DNA of 64,000 nt from Pleionea litopenaei (GTDB lineage: Bacteria > Pseudomonadota > Gammaproteobacteria > Enterobacterales > Kangiellaceae): contig NZ_CP133548.1 of assembly GCF_031198435.1 (NCBI RefSeq), positions 2,080,001-2,144,000 on the forward strand, in the 5' to 3' direction. The position numbers were made by a program, and so were the translations under genes. Positions 26,706 to 36,295 of this stretch are shown piece after piece; within the stretch, counting starts at the first letter, position 1; each line of letters begins with the position of its first letter. Under the pieces are notes generated by a model that was given only the letters and a program-made list of their open reading frames with translations, was not told the DNA's origin and made no database searches.

Positions 26706-27902
26706 CTAGCCAATAGTTACCTTGGCAATTTTCTTTTTACCGGCTTGGATTAAATAACTGCCCGCGCTCAACATTAATGATGGTTCGACTACCTGCCAAT
26801 CGACTTTAACGCGACCGTTTTTCAGCATATCTTTCGCCTGCGCTGAATTATTAGCTAAGTCAGCTTGGTTAATCACTCTTCCAATCGGCAGTTGAGCGGC
26901 ACCTTCAAGATCGATTGTAACCTCTGGGCAGTCTGCTGGTACTTCGCCTTCTTTTATTATGTTCCCAGCACCTTTATGTGCATTTGCTGCCGCTTCTTCA
27001 CCATGAAAACGTTCGACGATCTCTTTTGCGAGTTCAATTTTAACATCGCGAGGATTAGCTCCTTGCTCAACATTTTTCTTCAAGGTTTCTATCTCACCAA
27101 GCGGCCGGAAAGATAACAACTCAAAGTAGCGCCACATTAGACTATCTGGAATCGAAACCAACTTTTGATACATTTCTCCCGGTGCATCAGTGATCCCAAT
27201 ATAGTTACCCAGTGATTTGGACATTTTCTGAACGCCATCGAGCCCTTCAAGCAACGGCATGGTAATGACGACTTGAGGTTTCTGACCATAATCTTTTTGT
27301 AACTCACGACCCATCAATAGGTTAAATTTTTGGTCCGTACCGCCAAGCTCAATATCACATTCGAGAGCGACCGAGTCATAACCTTGAACCAATGGGTACA
27401 TAAACTCATGAATCGCGATAGACTGATTGGCTGAATAACGCTTTTTAAAATCATCACGTTCTAGCATGCGAGCAACCGTCTGGTGAGAAGCCAGCTTGAG
27501 CATTCCTGCAGCGCCCAACTTCTCACACCACTCGGAGTTAAACGCGACTCGGGTTTTTTCTGGATCCAAAATTTTGAAAATTTGTTCTTTGTAGGTTTTA
27601 GCATTGTCAGCAATTTGCTCGGGTGTTAGCGGCGGTCGGGTCGCGCTTTTTCCTGTTGGATCACCTATCATGCCGGTGAAATCGCCGATCAAAAAGACAA
27701 CTTCGTGACCGAGCAACTGAAACTGGCGCATTTTGTTAATTAAAACGGTATGCCCCAAGTGCAAATCCGGCGCCGTCGGATCAAAACCCGCTTTAATACG
27801 TAGCGTTTTGCCCGATTCCACCAAAGCATTCAGTTCTTCTTCAACGAGAACTTCGTCAGCCCCGCGCTTAATCTCTTCAAGAGCGTTAATACTTGCGCTC
27901 AT
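26706..27902 (-). CDS. tyrS: tyrosyl-tRNA synthetase
   Basis: A class I aminoacyl-tRNA synthetase that charges tRNA-Tyr with tyrosine. The 398-residue product has the HIGH-type signature [13 protein letters not shown] (about residue 47), the GGTDQKFN substrate-binding loop, the KMSKSLGNY motif (about 230) and a C-terminal S4-like RNA-binding domain ([32 protein letters not shown]). The length and KMSKS form match the TyrZ-like subgroup common in gammaproteobacteria. GGAGAG precedes the ATG. It is divergent from the M23 peptidase gene across a 336-base region. Confidence 0.97.
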   Translation of the reverse strand: MSASINALEEIKRGADEVLVEEELNALVESGKTLRIKAGFDPTAPDLHLGHTVLINKMRQFQLLGHEVVFLIGDFTGMIGDPTGKSATRPPLTPEQIADNAKTYKEQIFKILDPEKTRVAFNSEWCEKLGAAGMLKLASHQTVARMLERDDFKKRYSANQSIAIHEFMYPLVQGYDSVALECDIELGGTDQKFNLLMGRELQKDYGQKPQVVITMPLLEGLDGVQKMSKSLGNYIGITDAPGEMYQKLVSIPDSLMWRYFELLSFRPLGEIETLKKNVEQGANPRDVKIELAKEIVERFHGEEAAANAHKGAGNIIKEGEVPADCPEVTIDLEGAAQLPIGRVINQADLANNSAQAKDMLKNGRVKVDWQVVEPSLMLSAGSYLIQAGKKKIAKVTIG

Positions 27903-28238
27903 TGTGCTCTCCTAACTAGCTTTCTCGCCAACCTACTTACCTTCTTTCGCTGTCATGTTCGCCAATCATCAAAATTTTTACGAATGATTTTGCAATCTTT
28001 CCTGACAATTCAGGTCTAGACTCCACATAGCGAGATAATTTAGGTTAAACTGTTATCTAAAATGGTTAATTGACTTCACGACGTTACTTGGCAGCTCATT
28101 GATGACAAATTAAACACGATTGTCAATAATTAACAATGATCGCCTCGAACAAACATTGCCCAATTAATTCTGGTGCGACATTTTAGCCGGAAGTCAGTAA
28201 AAGTTGTATGCCCTTTGGGACAGTATTTATAAAAATAT
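27903..28238. other. divergent promoter region, tyrS / M23 peptidase
   Basis: 336 bases with no gene. A near-perfect dyad ATTGTCAA-TAA-TTAACAAT (28119-28137, one mismatch) sits about 100 bases before the peptidase start and may bind a regulator. No T-box-like leader for tyrS is evident. Confidence 0.45.
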
Positions 28239-29675
28239 ATGATTAAGCAGGACTATAAAGCCAAATCTTCTAGAGCCAGTCGGGCTGGAATATCGATTCT
28301 TCATCGAATAAGACTCCGATGGGGCGAAATCACCGCGGTTTCGGTGGGTGTATTTTTGCTAGCGTTAGCACTCTCGTCAGGTGATGAAGACGTCGTGCCG
28401 CCGGTCAAACCTATTCAAGGCGAAATCAACCTGAATACGCCTGAACCATCAGAAACCGTCGTTAGCTCAGAGCCCTCCAGTAAACAAGCTCGCTATGAAT
28501 TACCACTGCAATGGCAAGAGCCGAAAGGCGATGTGGAAGCACTCAGCCCGAGTGACGAAACCACCCCTGAAACCTTATCAAAACAACGCTCTGTCGATAT
28601 TAAATCTGGCGATACTCTATCCGCTATTTTTCAATCGCAAGGGTTTAGTGCGCGAGATGTATACCGGGTAACCCAAGATCCCTTGGCAGAGAAAACCTTG
28701 CGCAGCATTCGGCCAGGAAAAACTCTCTTATTTGAAACCGATCATCAGCAACAATTGATCGGCCTTTACTACGAAATCGCCGTTAATGAAACGCTTCAAA
28801 TAAAGAAGCAAGGAGAGAACTTTGTCGCTGAAATCAAAAAGCGACCAATCGAGATTCGCCAAGCCTTTGCTTCTGGCGTCATCAATGACTCATTATTTGC
28901 TGCAGGTAAAGATGCCGGATTAAGTGACAGTCTGATCGTTAAACTAGCGAATATTTTTGGATGGGACATCGACTTTGTATTAGATGTGCGAAAAAACGAC
29001 AGCTTTGCCATGATTTACGAAACCAAATTCCTTGATGGTGAGTATATTGGTGAAGGTGAAATCGTCGCCGCGCAGTTCATTAATCAAGGTGAGGTCTTTC
29101 AAGCCGTTCGCTACGTCGATAGCCAAGGCAATGATAATTTCTTTACCCCAGAAGGTAAAAGCATGCGTAAAGCATTTTTGCGCGCCCCGGTTAACTTTCT
29201 TTACATCAGCTCTAATTTTAAACCTCGTCGTTTCCACCCCATTTTAAAGCGCTGGAAGGCACACCGAGGTATTGACTATCGAGCCCCAACCGGCACGCCT
29301 ATTTTAGCAGCGGGTGACGGTAAGGTCATTGCTTCATCGAGCAATAAATACAATGGTAAATACGTTTTTATTCAGCACGGCAATAACATCGTCACTAAAT
29401 ACCTTCATATGTCACGGCGCGCGGTTAGTAATGGTAAGCGCGTTAAGCAAGGACAAGTGATAGGGTATGTCGGTGCGACCGGATTAGCGGAAGCCCCGCA
29501 TCTGCATTACGAGTTTCTAGTGGGCGGTGTCCATCGGAATCCACGGACCGTCAAGCTACCCGAGGCCTTGCCTGTAGCTAAATCGGAACGTGAACGGTTT
29601 AAACAACAAACCCAGTCGCTCTTAGCAAGTTTAGAGTCGTATCAAAAATTTCAAACCACTGCGGTGGGTCAATAA
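28239..29675 (+). CDS. M23-family murein endopeptidase, MepM-like
   Basis: A 478-residue membrane-anchored peptidoglycan endopeptidase of the LytM/M23 class, which cuts peptide cross-links to let the cell wall grow. A basic N-terminus and one transmembrane helix (TAVSVGVFLLALALSS, about residues 33-48) place it in the periplasm. A LysM/OapA-like segment (VDIKSGDTLSAIFQSQG, about 124-140) should bind glycan. The M23 domain (about 315-430) has the metal ligands in HRGIDYRAPTGTP (His and Asp, near 341) and HLHYEF (near 421), so it looks active. The order 'OapA-like plus M23' and length fit MepM. The anmK gene follows after 13 bases on the same strand, making a cell-wall operon. Confidence 0.92.
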   Translation: MIKQDYKAKSSRASRAGISILHRIRLRWGEITAVSVGVFLLALALSSGDEDVVPPVKPIQGEINLNTPEPSETVVSSEPSSKQARYELPLQWQEPKGDVEALSPSDETTPETLSKQRSVDIKSGDTLSAIFQSQGFSARDVYRVTQDPLAEKTLRSIRPGKTLLFETDHQQQLIGLYYEIAVNETLQIKKQGENFVAEIKKRPIEIRQAFASGVINDSLFAAGKDAGLSDSLIVKLANIFGWDIDFVLDVRKNDSFAMIYETKFLDGEYIGEGEIVAAQFINQGEVFQAVRYVDSQGNDNFFTPEGKSMRKAFLRAPVNFLYISSNFKPRRFHPILKRWKAHRGIDYRAPTGTPILAAGDGKVIASSSNKYNGKYVFIQHGNNIVTKYLHMSRRAVSNGKRVKQGQVIGYVGATGLAEAPHLHYEFLVGGVHRNPRTVKLPEALPVAKSERERFKQQTQSLLASLESYQKFQTTAVGQ

Positions 29676-29688
29676 ACGGGACATAAGC

Positions 29689-30810
29689 ATGCAGGATATT
29701 TATATAGGGTTGATTTCTGGAACATCTGCCGATGGAATCGACGCTATCGTTCTCGCCTTTGAAGATGACAAAACAACGGCTTTAGCAGCCAATACTTTCG
29801 AGTATCCCGATACGGTCCGAGAAGAAATACTACACTTGTCACAGCCGGCAGCCGATCACGCAGCCCAGAGGATCGATCGACTTGGGCATTTAGACAATCA
29901 GATCGGCCAACTTTTTGCCGCCGCTGCAACGGCTATCTGTCAGCACGCCGACATAGACATCGCTCAAGTCTCCGGCATTGGAAGTCATGGGCAAACTTTA
30001 CGACACCGCCCACAAGGGCTCAACCGCTTCTCATTACAAGTCGGAGACCCTAACATTATCGCATTGAATACTGGTCGCCCTGTCGTCGCCGACTTTCGCC
30101 GCATGGACATGGCAGCAAAAGGACAAGGAGCGCCGCTGGTTCCTTTATTTCATCAATGGCTAATGCCCTCCGATAAAGACAACCAAGTCATCTTAAATCT
30201 CGGTGGAATAGCTAACATCACTTGGTTACCCAAAAACCGAGGAGCCGTTCAAGGATTCGATACAGGTCCTGCATCCGCTTTAATGGATTACTGGATACAA
30301 CATCACCAAGAACAAAAGTTTGATGAAAACGGTCAATGGGCTCAAAGCGGTAAAGTGCATGAAGAACTGTTAAAGCACATGCTCGCCGACCCTTACTTTA
30401 AGATGGGAGCCCCGAAAAGTACTGGGCGTGAATATTTTGATGCCAAATGGCTACAACAAAAGCTTAAAGGCGCAGATCCGGTAAGCGCGGTGGACGTTCA
30501 AGCCAGTTTGTGTGAGTTAACGGCCATAACCATTGTTGAAGGCATTTCACGACTCCCTGGCAGCTGTGACAACTTATTAGTGTGCGGAGGAGGCTTTCAC
30601 AATGAGTATTTGATGGCGCGTATTAAACATCATTTGCCCAAACAAACCAAAATCGGTGGCTTGAGTCACCAAGGCATCGACAGCGACTTTATTGAAGCTG
30701 CGACCTTTGCTTGGCTAGCTAGACAACGTATCAAAGGCGAAAGACTTGACTATACGAGCGTGACTGGTGCCGACCGACCTTTACTCTTAGGCGGTATTTA
30801 CCAAGCTTAA
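29689..30810 (+). CDS. anmK: anhydro-N-acetylmuramic acid kinase
   Basis: AnmK phosphorylates and opens 1,6-anhydro-MurNAc, released by lytic transglycosylases, to MurNAc-6-phosphate, a cytoplasmic step of murein recycling. The 373-residue product begins with YIGLISGTSADGIDAIVLAF, the family phosphate-binding signature, and has SGIGSHGQTLRHRP, FDTGPASALMD and the C-terminal CGGGFHNEYLM motif. Length is typical. It follows the M23 endopeptidase gene by 13 bases, so murein cleavage and murein recycling are probably co-expressed. The downstream erpA gene is convergent. Confidence 0.97.
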   Translation: MQDIYIGLISGTSADGIDAIVLAFEDDKTTALAANTFEYPDTVREEILHLSQPAADHAAQRIDRLGHLDNQIGQLFAAAATAICQHADIDIAQVSGIGSHGQTLRHRPQGLNRFSLQVGDPNIIALNTGRPVVADFRRMDMAAKGQGAPLVPLFHQWLMPSDKDNQVILNLGGIANITWLPKNRGAVQGFDTGPASALMDYWIQHHQEQKFDENGQWAQSGKVHEELLKHMLADPYFKMGAPKSTGREYFDAKWLQQKLKGADPVSAVDVQASLCELTAITIVEGISRLPGSCDNLLVCGGGFHNEYLMARIKHHLPKQTKIGGLSHQGIDSDFIEAATFAWLARQRIKGERLDYTSVTGADRPLLLGGIYQA

Positions 30811-30848
30811 AACGTTTAACTCTCAAATAATGAAGGTGTAACGGACCC

Positions 30849-31235
30849 TTAAATCGAGAAGGAAGCACCGCATCCACAGGTTGCGGTTGCATTGGGGTTA
30901 TTCACAACAAATCGTGCACCCTCAAGACCATCAATGTAGTCTACGGTCGACCCGGCCAAATACTGAATAGATAAAGGATCGACCAAGAGTACCATACCGT
31001 CTTTTTCTATTTGGGTGTCTTCATCCGACAGGTAATCATCGAATTTAAATCCATATTGAAACCCAGAACAGCCACCACCGGTCACATACACCCTAAGTCG
31101 CAATGACTGATTATCTTCATCTTCAAGCAACTCTTTGACTTTTGAGCTGGCTGCAGAGGTAACCTCTAGCAAAGCAGGAATAGCCTCACTTACGTCAGCA
31201 TTACTTGTGTTTATGGAATCAGTTGGTTCAGACAT
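30849..31235 (-). CDS. erpA: iron-sulfur cluster insertion protein ErpA
   Basis: An A-type Fe-S carrier that delivers clusters to target enzymes such as IspG. The family block [17 protein letters not shown]...[20 protein letters not shown] and the C-terminal [10 protein letters not shown] give the three conserved cysteines (GGGC and CGCG). The N-terminus is about 18 residues longer than E. coli ErpA and is acidic and Ser-rich. The ATG at 31235 is preferred to the TTG at 31247, which lacks a ribosome-binding site; GAGTG lies before the ATG. Directly upstream is an array of 16-bp tandem repeats, an unusual promoter/leader setting for this housekeeping gene. Confidence 0.95.
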   Translation of the reverse strand: MSEPTDSINTSNADVSEAIPALLEVTSAASSKVKELLEDEDNQSLRLRVYVTGGGCSGFQYGFKFDDYLSDEDTQIEKDGMVLLVDPLSIQYLAGSTVDYIDGLEGARFVVNNPNATATCGCGASFSI

Positions 31236-31247
31236 CGAATCACTCAA

Positions 31248-31359
31248 TTTTAAGATAGTCTTATTTCAAGACAGTGCGGTTTCAAGATAGTACCTTTTCA
31301 AAACAGTACCTTTTTAAAACAGTACCTTTTCAAAACAATATCATTTTAATAAAAATATT
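31248..31359. repeat. 16-bp tandem repeat array upstream of erpA (six to seven units)
   Basis: Units begin at 31248, 31264, 31280, 31296, 31312, 31328 and 31344 and follow the consensus TTTCAARAYAGTACCT; units 3-5 are nearly identical and the outer ones decay. The array starts 12 bases before the erpA ATG (minus strand), so it occupies its leader and promoter. No coding reading fits. Confidence 0.85.
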
Positions 31360-31377
31360 ACGGATATTCCGAAGAGA

Positions 31378-31404
31378 GACGTACCCAGATCTACTCGGTA
31401 CGTC
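31378..31404. other. perfect 8-bp inverted repeat between bactofilin and erpA
   Basis: GACGTACC (31378-31385) and GGTACGTC (31397-31404) are exact reverse complements with an 11-base spacer. The site is about 70 bases past the bactofilin stop and upstream of erpA. It could be a terminator stem without a good T-run or an operator. Confidence 0.4.
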
Positions 31405-31472
31405 GATTCACCCATTATCTCAAGCTTTATTGGTGCCCTTCAAGCCCTTTTCAAGCCTTGAAACCAATGATT

Positions 31473-31985
31473 CTAAGAAACACTCGATGGTGTTTTTACC
31501 GCTTCACTTGCATCGCTGGCCTCAGAAGAGGTTGCTGACCGCTCTGAAGGCTTGGCTTTCGTCGTCGAAGCCGCTTTGTCTCGTGGTTTATCATGGTTGA
31601 GTAGCTTTTGTTCACGATGCACCAGCTTACCGTTAACTTCGGCACCCATCGACATTTCAATCAGCTTGTAATAAACATCGCCTTCAACATGCGCAGAGCT
31701 TTCTAGCTCGACATGCTCACTGGCGTATACGTCGCCTTTAACACGGCCAAGAATAACCACATGCGGAACATCCACTTGCCCTTCGACAACGCCGTGCTTA
31801 CCAATGGTTAACAACGACATTTCACTTTCGTCGGCAGCAATATCTCCAACCACATGACCATCGATGTACAACACGCCTTTAAACTGGATATTTCCAGTAA
31901 TTTTCGTATCACGGGTAATTAAAGTATCTGCTGCCCCAGCTTTTGCTCGAACCTTGCTGTTATTTTTCTTACTTTTGCCAAACAT
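31473..31985 (-). CDS. bactofilin
   Basis: A 170-residue bactofilin, a cytoskeletal protein that polymerises without nucleotide and organises cell-wall enzymes at the membrane. The central DUF583 domain (about residues 20-125) shows the right-handed beta-helix rhythm: ITGNIQFKGVLYIDGHVVGDI, LLTIGKHGVVEGQVDVPHVVILGRVKGDVYASEHVELESSA split over successive turns. Basic N-terminal (MFGKSKKNNSK) and disordered Ser/Lys-rich C-terminal tails are usual. Bactofilin genes are often near M23 peptidase genes; here one lies 1.8 kb away beyond anmK and erpA. The DUF6776-like gene lies upstream on the same strand, about 100 bases away, and may share the transcript. Confidence 0.95.
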   Translation of the reverse strand: MFGKSKKNNSKVRAKAGAADTLITRDTKITGNIQFKGVLYIDGHVVGDIAADESEMSLLTIGKHGVVEGQVDVPHVVILGRVKGDVYASEHVELESSAHVEGDVYYKLIEMSMGAEVNGKLVHREQKLLNHDKPRDKAASTTKAKPSERSATSSEASDASEAVKTPSSVS

Positions 31986-32083
31986 AGCGTCGTTTACCTT
32001 TTAAAAGTAGCCTCGAAAATGGCGCCACTGTAACACTGATTAACACCGACTCTCATGGAGCTACATCACACTTCATACGTAAT

Positions 32084-32782
32084 TTAAATTGTCCAATCAA
32101 ATTCGCGCGTAACTTCTTGCGCGTTGCGGCCTGAGGTTTTAGCTAATACCACCACTTTGCGCGGTGTGAAACCATTTGGCAAGGAGAACTCACCAGAAAG
32201 ATTCTGAAAATACTTAAACGTAAAGCGTAAGTCACTGTCCGATAGCTCACTTAGCTCGGTAATATCATACGTTTTAGCTTCACCATTTAACGTGCCCGAT
32301 ACGGTTATTTTGGTGTCGCCTTTCAGAAAAATGGTGTGAGTCTTTACTTGCGTCAAAGCCAGCTGAAAAGAGACTTTATCGGTAGTTTGAAGCGGCTTTA
32401 ACGTGAGAGAAGCAATTTGCAATCCTTTCAAATCTAGCTCTGGTGCCATAATACCGCGATAAAAAGACAGCTCCGTCTCTAGTTCATCGATGGTTTGTTG
32501 TAAGCGACTGATGGTATCCATAATTTCTTCGCTCGCTTGCGCGTCGACTTGTGCTGCACTTTGCAGAACAATATTCGTTTGCTCTAACTCCCCTATTCGC
32601 TCTTCGTACTCTTCGACTTGCCGTAACAACACGCTGCGCTCTTCTTCAAGTTCAAGCCTAGCTTGTCGACTGTCAGCACGACCGATAAAAAATACCGCGA
32701 TCACCACCGCCAAGAAAACCAGCGCCCACAAAATATACCAAGTAGCACCACGCCGTTTGGTTACGATCAGTTCAGAGGTCAT
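32084..32782 (-). CDS. membrane-anchored coiled-coil protein, DUF6776-like
   Basis: A 232-residue protein with an N-terminal transmembrane helix (YILWALVFLAVVIAVFFIGR, about 16-35), a coiled coil (about 40-105, LELEEERSVLLRQVEEYEER...), and a C-terminal beta-rich domain (about 120-232) ending EVTREFDWTI. This layout matches the proteobacterial family DUF6776, of unknown function, usually next to bactofilin, as here. The topology predicts a periplasmic C-terminal domain, so with bactofilin it could link the cytoplasmic scaffold to the cell wall, but that is inference. The ATG is 187 bases from the divergent ClC gene. Confidence 0.85.
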   Translation of the reverse strand: MTSELIVTKRRGATWYILWALVFLAVVIAVFFIGRADSRQARLELEEERSVLLRQVEEYEERIGELEQTNIVLQSAAQVDAQASEEIMDTISRLQQTIDELETELSFYRGIMAPELDLKGLQIASLTLKPLQTTDKVSFQLALTQVKTHTIFLKGDTKITVSGTLNGEAKTYDITELSELSDSDLRFTFKYFQNLSGEFSLPNGFTPRKVVVLAKTSGRNAQEVTREFDWTI

Positions 32783-32969
32783 AATCTAGATACATCTTTC
32801 CATTACTTTTCCCGTCTAAGATCCGGGAATAACATATTAAACTTCTGTCGATTTGCGAAATTCTACTCTACAAATCAATGCGTTACCTACTATAATGAAT
32901 CGCAGAAGCATTCCTCAAGTAAAACTTGTGATTGCCACAAAATAATACCAAAAGGGCATTGGCTAACGC

Positions 32970-34721
32970 ATGTCATTCATTGACTCTTTAAGACTTCGGC
33001 TCGGTTCTGTAGATTCACTGCTATTGCTAGCGCTGGTGGGACTTGCCAGTGGTATTTTGGCAGGCGCATCGAATATTTTATTTCGATTATTTACCGAGAG
33101 TGGCATCGTCTTGTGGCATCCTAAAACCGAGGCCGGAGACTTTGAAGGGTTACCCTGGGAGCTTCGTCTTGGTATGCCAATCATCGGTGGTCTGTTAGTC
33201 GGCGTTTTCTTACAAAAATTATCCAAGCATCGTCGTTCCGTGGGCGTGGGTCACGTTCTCGAGCGTATGGCTTTTCACCAAGGCTACCTGTCGCTAAAAA
33301 ATGCCTTTGTGCAGTTCTTTGTTGGTGGCTTGTCACTGGCGTCTGGTATGTCGGTTGGTCGTGAAGGCCCAGGCGTACATTTAGGCGCCGCAAGTGCCAG
33401 TTGGCTTGGCCAAAAACTAAAATTACCCAATAACAGCATTCGAACATTGGTGGGTTGTGGCTCTGCCGCGGCAATCAGTGCCAGCTTCAACACACCCTTA
33501 GCGGGCGTTATTTTCGCGATGGAAGTAATCATGATGGAGTACACCATCAGCAGCTTCATCCCGATCATACTGGCATCGGTTATGGGTGCCGTTCTCTCGC
33601 GCATGGTCTTCGGTCATGCTGTCGCCTTTGATGTTCCTTCACTTGAGCTCACATCATTGTGGGAAATGCCCTACTTTTTGCTCATGGGTGTGATCATTGG
33701 TTGCTTCGCATCGTTGTTCATTGCTTCAACCACTGCCGTTACGCGTAAGACTTTCCATTGGCCAGTCTGGATAAAATGCAGTTTATCGGGCGTTGCGGTT
33801 GGCCTTATTGCCATTGGAATACCCCAAGTCATGGGCATCGGTTACGACTCGGTGAATGCTAGTTTGCACGGTGAGTATGGGCTAATGCTGCTGGTCTTGT
33901 GTTTGGTTGCGAAGTTTTTTGCGACGGTTGCCTGTTCTGGCATGTCGATGCCTGGAGGGGTCATTGGACCATCGTTTTTTATGGGGGCGATGGCCGGAGC
34001 AATCATTGGCTTTATTGGTAACTTATTTTTTCCAGAGCATGCCTCTTCCTATCCGTTTTACGCCATGGTCGGCATGGCCACCATGATGAGTGCGGTACTG
34101 CAAGCTCCGCTGGCAGCGCTCATGGCTTTACTCGAATTAACCTCGAACCCTGGCATTATCTTACCAGGGATGTTCTCGGTGGTTGTCGCCAACCTCATGG
34201 TCTCACAAGTGTTCAAGCAACAGTCGATCTTTCATAGCTTAATGAAAGCGAAAGGTATGGAGTTTAAATTTAACCCGCTTACCCAGTTCTTGCGTCGAGT
34301 AGCCGTCGCCGGGGCAATGGACCGATCCGTCGCTGTGCATGACCGCAATATTCGATTGTTAGATGTCGCGCAAATATTAGAAAACCAACCTCGCTGGATT
34401 CTAATTCGAGAAGATAATGTTCCCGTGTACTTAATGTCGGGTAATGATCTTGCTCGTTTTATGGTGGAGCTCGAAAGCCGAGAAGAGCCGATGCCCGATA
34501 GCCTCGATCTCCTCAAAATACCGGCGGAACGGCAAAACGTTTCAGCCGTCTATTTACAAGCAACACTCGAAGAAGTTCTCGACAGCCTTGAGCGCGATAA
34601 TACCGACGCGGCTTATGTGTTTCGAACAACGGCTCCGCTCACCGAAAAAATCTACGGTGTCGTAACACGCAAACGATTAGAGTCTTATTACACTTACAAA
34701 CCTATAAAAAAATCGAGCTAA
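32970..34721 (+). CDS. ClC-family chloride channel/transporter with CBS domain pair
   Basis: A 583-residue ClC protein moving chloride, probably in exchange for protons. It has about ten to twelve hydrophobic helices and the filter motifs GREGPGVHLG (gating Glu about residue 131) and GGVIGPSFFMG; the first filter motif, normally GSGIP, is replaced by SVGVGHV, as in some bacterial ClC subgroups. The last 140 residues form a CBS pair (NIRLLDVAQILENQPRWILI and NVSAVYLQATLEEVLDSLER), a regulatory nucleotide-binding module. The hemJ gene begins two bases after the stop, so both are probably on one transcript. The exact ion and direction are not resolvable from sequence. Confidence 0.93.
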   Translation: MSFIDSLRLRLGSVDSLLLLALVGLASGILAGASNILFRLFTESGIVLWHPKTEAGDFEGLPWELRLGMPIIGGLLVGVFLQKLSKHRRSVGVGHVLERMAFHQGYLSLKNAFVQFFVGGLSLASGMSVGREGPGVHLGAASASWLGQKLKLPNNSIRTLVGCGSAAAISASFNTPLAGVIFAMEVIMMEYTISSFIPIILASVMGAVLSRMVFGHAVAFDVPSLELTSLWEMPYFLLMGVIIGCFASLFIASTTAVTRKTFHWPVWIKCSLSGVAVGLIAIGIPQVMGIGYDSVNASLHGEYGLMLLVLCLVAKFFATVACSGMSMPGGVIGPSFFMGAMAGAIIGFIGNLFFPEHASSYPFYAMVGMATMMSAVLQAPLAALMALLELTSNPGIILPGMFSVVVANLMVSQVFKQQSIFHSLMKAKGMEFKFNPLTQFLRRVAVAGAMDRSVAVHDRNIRLLDVAQILENQPRWILIREDNVPVYLMSGNDLARFMVELESREEPMPDSLDLLKIPAERQNVSAVYLQATLEEVLDSLERDNTDAAYVFRTTAPLTEKIYGVVTRKRLESYYTYKPIKKSS

Positions 34722-34723
34722 AC

Positions 34724-35146
34724 ATGTATTTTTGGGCAAAAGCGCTCCACATAATTTTTATGGTCTGCTGGTTTGCAGGGCTGTTTTATCTACCTCGAAT
34801 TTTCGTCAATATTCAATTAACTGAGTCCGATGAGGTGAAGCGGCATTTGAATGTGATGGCACGAAAACTGTACCGCTTTACCACGCCATTTATGATCCTA
34901 ACGATCATCTTCGGCGGGTGGATGACCTATCTCAATTGGGATTACCTTGCTACAGCGGGCTGGTTTCACGCCAAAATGACGTTAGTATTGCTGCTGATTG
35001 GATACCACTTCAGCTGCGGCTTTTACCGCCAGCAGCTAGCCGCAGGCACTTGCAATAAGTCTCATGTGTTTTTTCGGTTCTATAACGAGGCTCCAGTACT
35101 GGTGCTTTTTGCAGCGGTCATACTGGCCGTTGTTAAACCGTTTTAA
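34724..35146 (+). CDS. hemJ: protoporphyrinogen IX oxidase HemJ
   Basis: HemJ is the heme-dependent integral membrane enzyme that oxidises protoporphyrinogen IX to protoporphyrin IX, replacing HemG/HemY in many bacteria. The 140-residue product has four hydrophobic helices, the N-terminal WAKALHIIFMVCWFAGLFYLPR with the conserved His, and FHAKMTLVLLLIGYHF with the conserved Lys. Length and motifs fit UPF0093/HemJ. It follows the ClC gene by two bases. The heme gene hemL is 1.2 kb downstream, beyond pyrB, so this is a partly clustered heme region. Confidence 0.93.
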   Translation: MYFWAKALHIIFMVCWFAGLFYLPRIFVNIQLTESDEVKRHLNVMARKLYRFTTPFMILTIIFGGWMTYLNWDYLATAGWFHAKMTLVLLLIGYHFSCGFYRQQLAAGTCNKSHVFFRFYNEAPVLVLFAAVILAVVKPF

Positions 35147-35224
35147 CAGCAGCAGACATTGCTAAGAAAACAGCTTAAAATAGCGGTGTTTTTAAACGCT
35201 CTGCACTTTGTTTAAGGAATACCA

Positions 35225-36247
35225 GTGATTCTAAAAGGCCAACACGTACTTTCGGTTAAAGATTTCAACCTCGAATTAATTAACGACTTGTTTCAAGTAG
35301 CTGACCAAATGCGTCCCTACGCTGGGCGACAAAAGGTGACCCGCGTATTAGAGGGAGCTATTTTGGGCAACATGTTCTTCGAGCCTAGCACGCGTACGCG
35401 CGTGAGCTTTGGCTGCGCATTTAACCTGCTGGGTGGCGAAGTACGCGAGACCACCGGCCTTTCTTCCTCTGCGCTGGCCAAGGGCGAATCACTTTACGAC
35501 ACCGCACAAGTGCTGTCTGGCTACTCCGACATCATCTGCATGCGCCACCCAGATGCGGGTTCTGCCGCAGAGTTTGCCATTGGGAGTCGTGTTCCGGTGA
35601 TTAATGGTGGTGATGGCCCAAATGAGCATCCTACGCAAGCGCTACTCGACCTTTACACGATTCAAAAAGAGCTCGCCACGCAAGGTAAAAGCATCCAAGA
35701 TCTGAGCCTAACCATGCTCGGTGACTTGAAACATGGTCGTACCGTTCATTCCTTGTGCCAATTATTATCGCTCTACCGAGGCTTAAAAATTCAATTGGTT
35801 TCGCCGCAAGCGTTAGCCATGCCAACCGAATACGTTGATATGCTTGAAAATGCGGGTCATCAAGTACAAATAAGCGACAAGTTAGACGACGGCTTGCCAT
35901 CGGCTAATGTTATTTATCAAACTCGAATTCAAGAAGAACGCTTCGCAACCCAAGCCGAAGCCAATCGATATCGCGGATATTTTCGACTCAATAAACAAGT
36001 CTACTTTGAGCACTGCCAGCCGAAGGCTGTCATTATGCATCCTCTTCCTAGAGACTCTCGCAACGACGCCAACGAACTCGACAACGACTTAAATTTCGAA
36101 CCAGGTCTGGCGATATTTCGCCAAACTGACAACGGCATTTTAGTCCGAATGGCTTTGTTTGCGTGTATCTTGGGCGTTGAAGACCAACTGTCTAAATACG
36201 AACGAGCGGTCAATTGGTTCCCGGGCTTGAATTCAGTAAAATCTTAA
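35225..36247 (+). CDS. pyrB: aspartate carbamoyltransferase catalytic chain
   Basis: Catalyses carbamoyl phosphate plus aspartate to carbamoyl aspartate, the committed step of pyrimidine synthesis. Motifs: carbamoyl-phosphate loop FFEPSTRTRVSF, GESLYDTAQVLSGYSD, HPTQALLDLYT, GDLKHGRTVHSL and HPLPRDSRND. At 340 residues it is longer than the E. coli chain, and no regulatory pyrI gene or inactive dihydroorotase gene follows. The start is GTG with TAAGGA five to seven bases ahead. A C-terminal extension (LSKYERAVNWFPGLNSVKS) is not part of the E. coli fold. It is transcribed in line with hemJ and hemL. Confidence 0.95.
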   Translation: MILKGQHVLSVKDFNLELINDLFQVADQMRPYAGRQKVTRVLEGAILGNMFFEPSTRTRVSFGCAFNLLGGEVRETTGLSSSALAKGESLYDTAQVLSGYSDIICMRHPDAGSAAEFAIGSRVPVINGGDGPNEHPTQALLDLYTIQKELATQGKSIQDLSLTMLGDLKHGRTVHSLCQLLSLYRGLKIQLVSPQALAMPTEYVDMLENAGHQVQISDKLDDGLPSANVIYQTRIQEERFATQAEANRYRGYFRLNKQVYFEHCQPKAVIMHPLPRDSRNDANELDNDLNFEPGLAIFRQTDNGILVRMALFACILGVEDQLSKYERAVNWFPGLNSVKS

Positions 36248-36295
36248 AACAACGTTTTACACCCCGACATTAACACTCAACAAAAGCAAACAATT

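Noticed and set aside
31248-31359. Possible CRISPR array
   Set aside because: Units are contiguous 16-mers with no unique spacers and no cas genes in the window.
31274-31600. 108-codon plus-strand frame opposite the erpA leader and bactofilin end
   Set aside because: Built from the tandem repeat and the antisense of bactofilin; the repeated 'FSKQY/FKTVPFQN' peptide only mirrors the DNA repeat.
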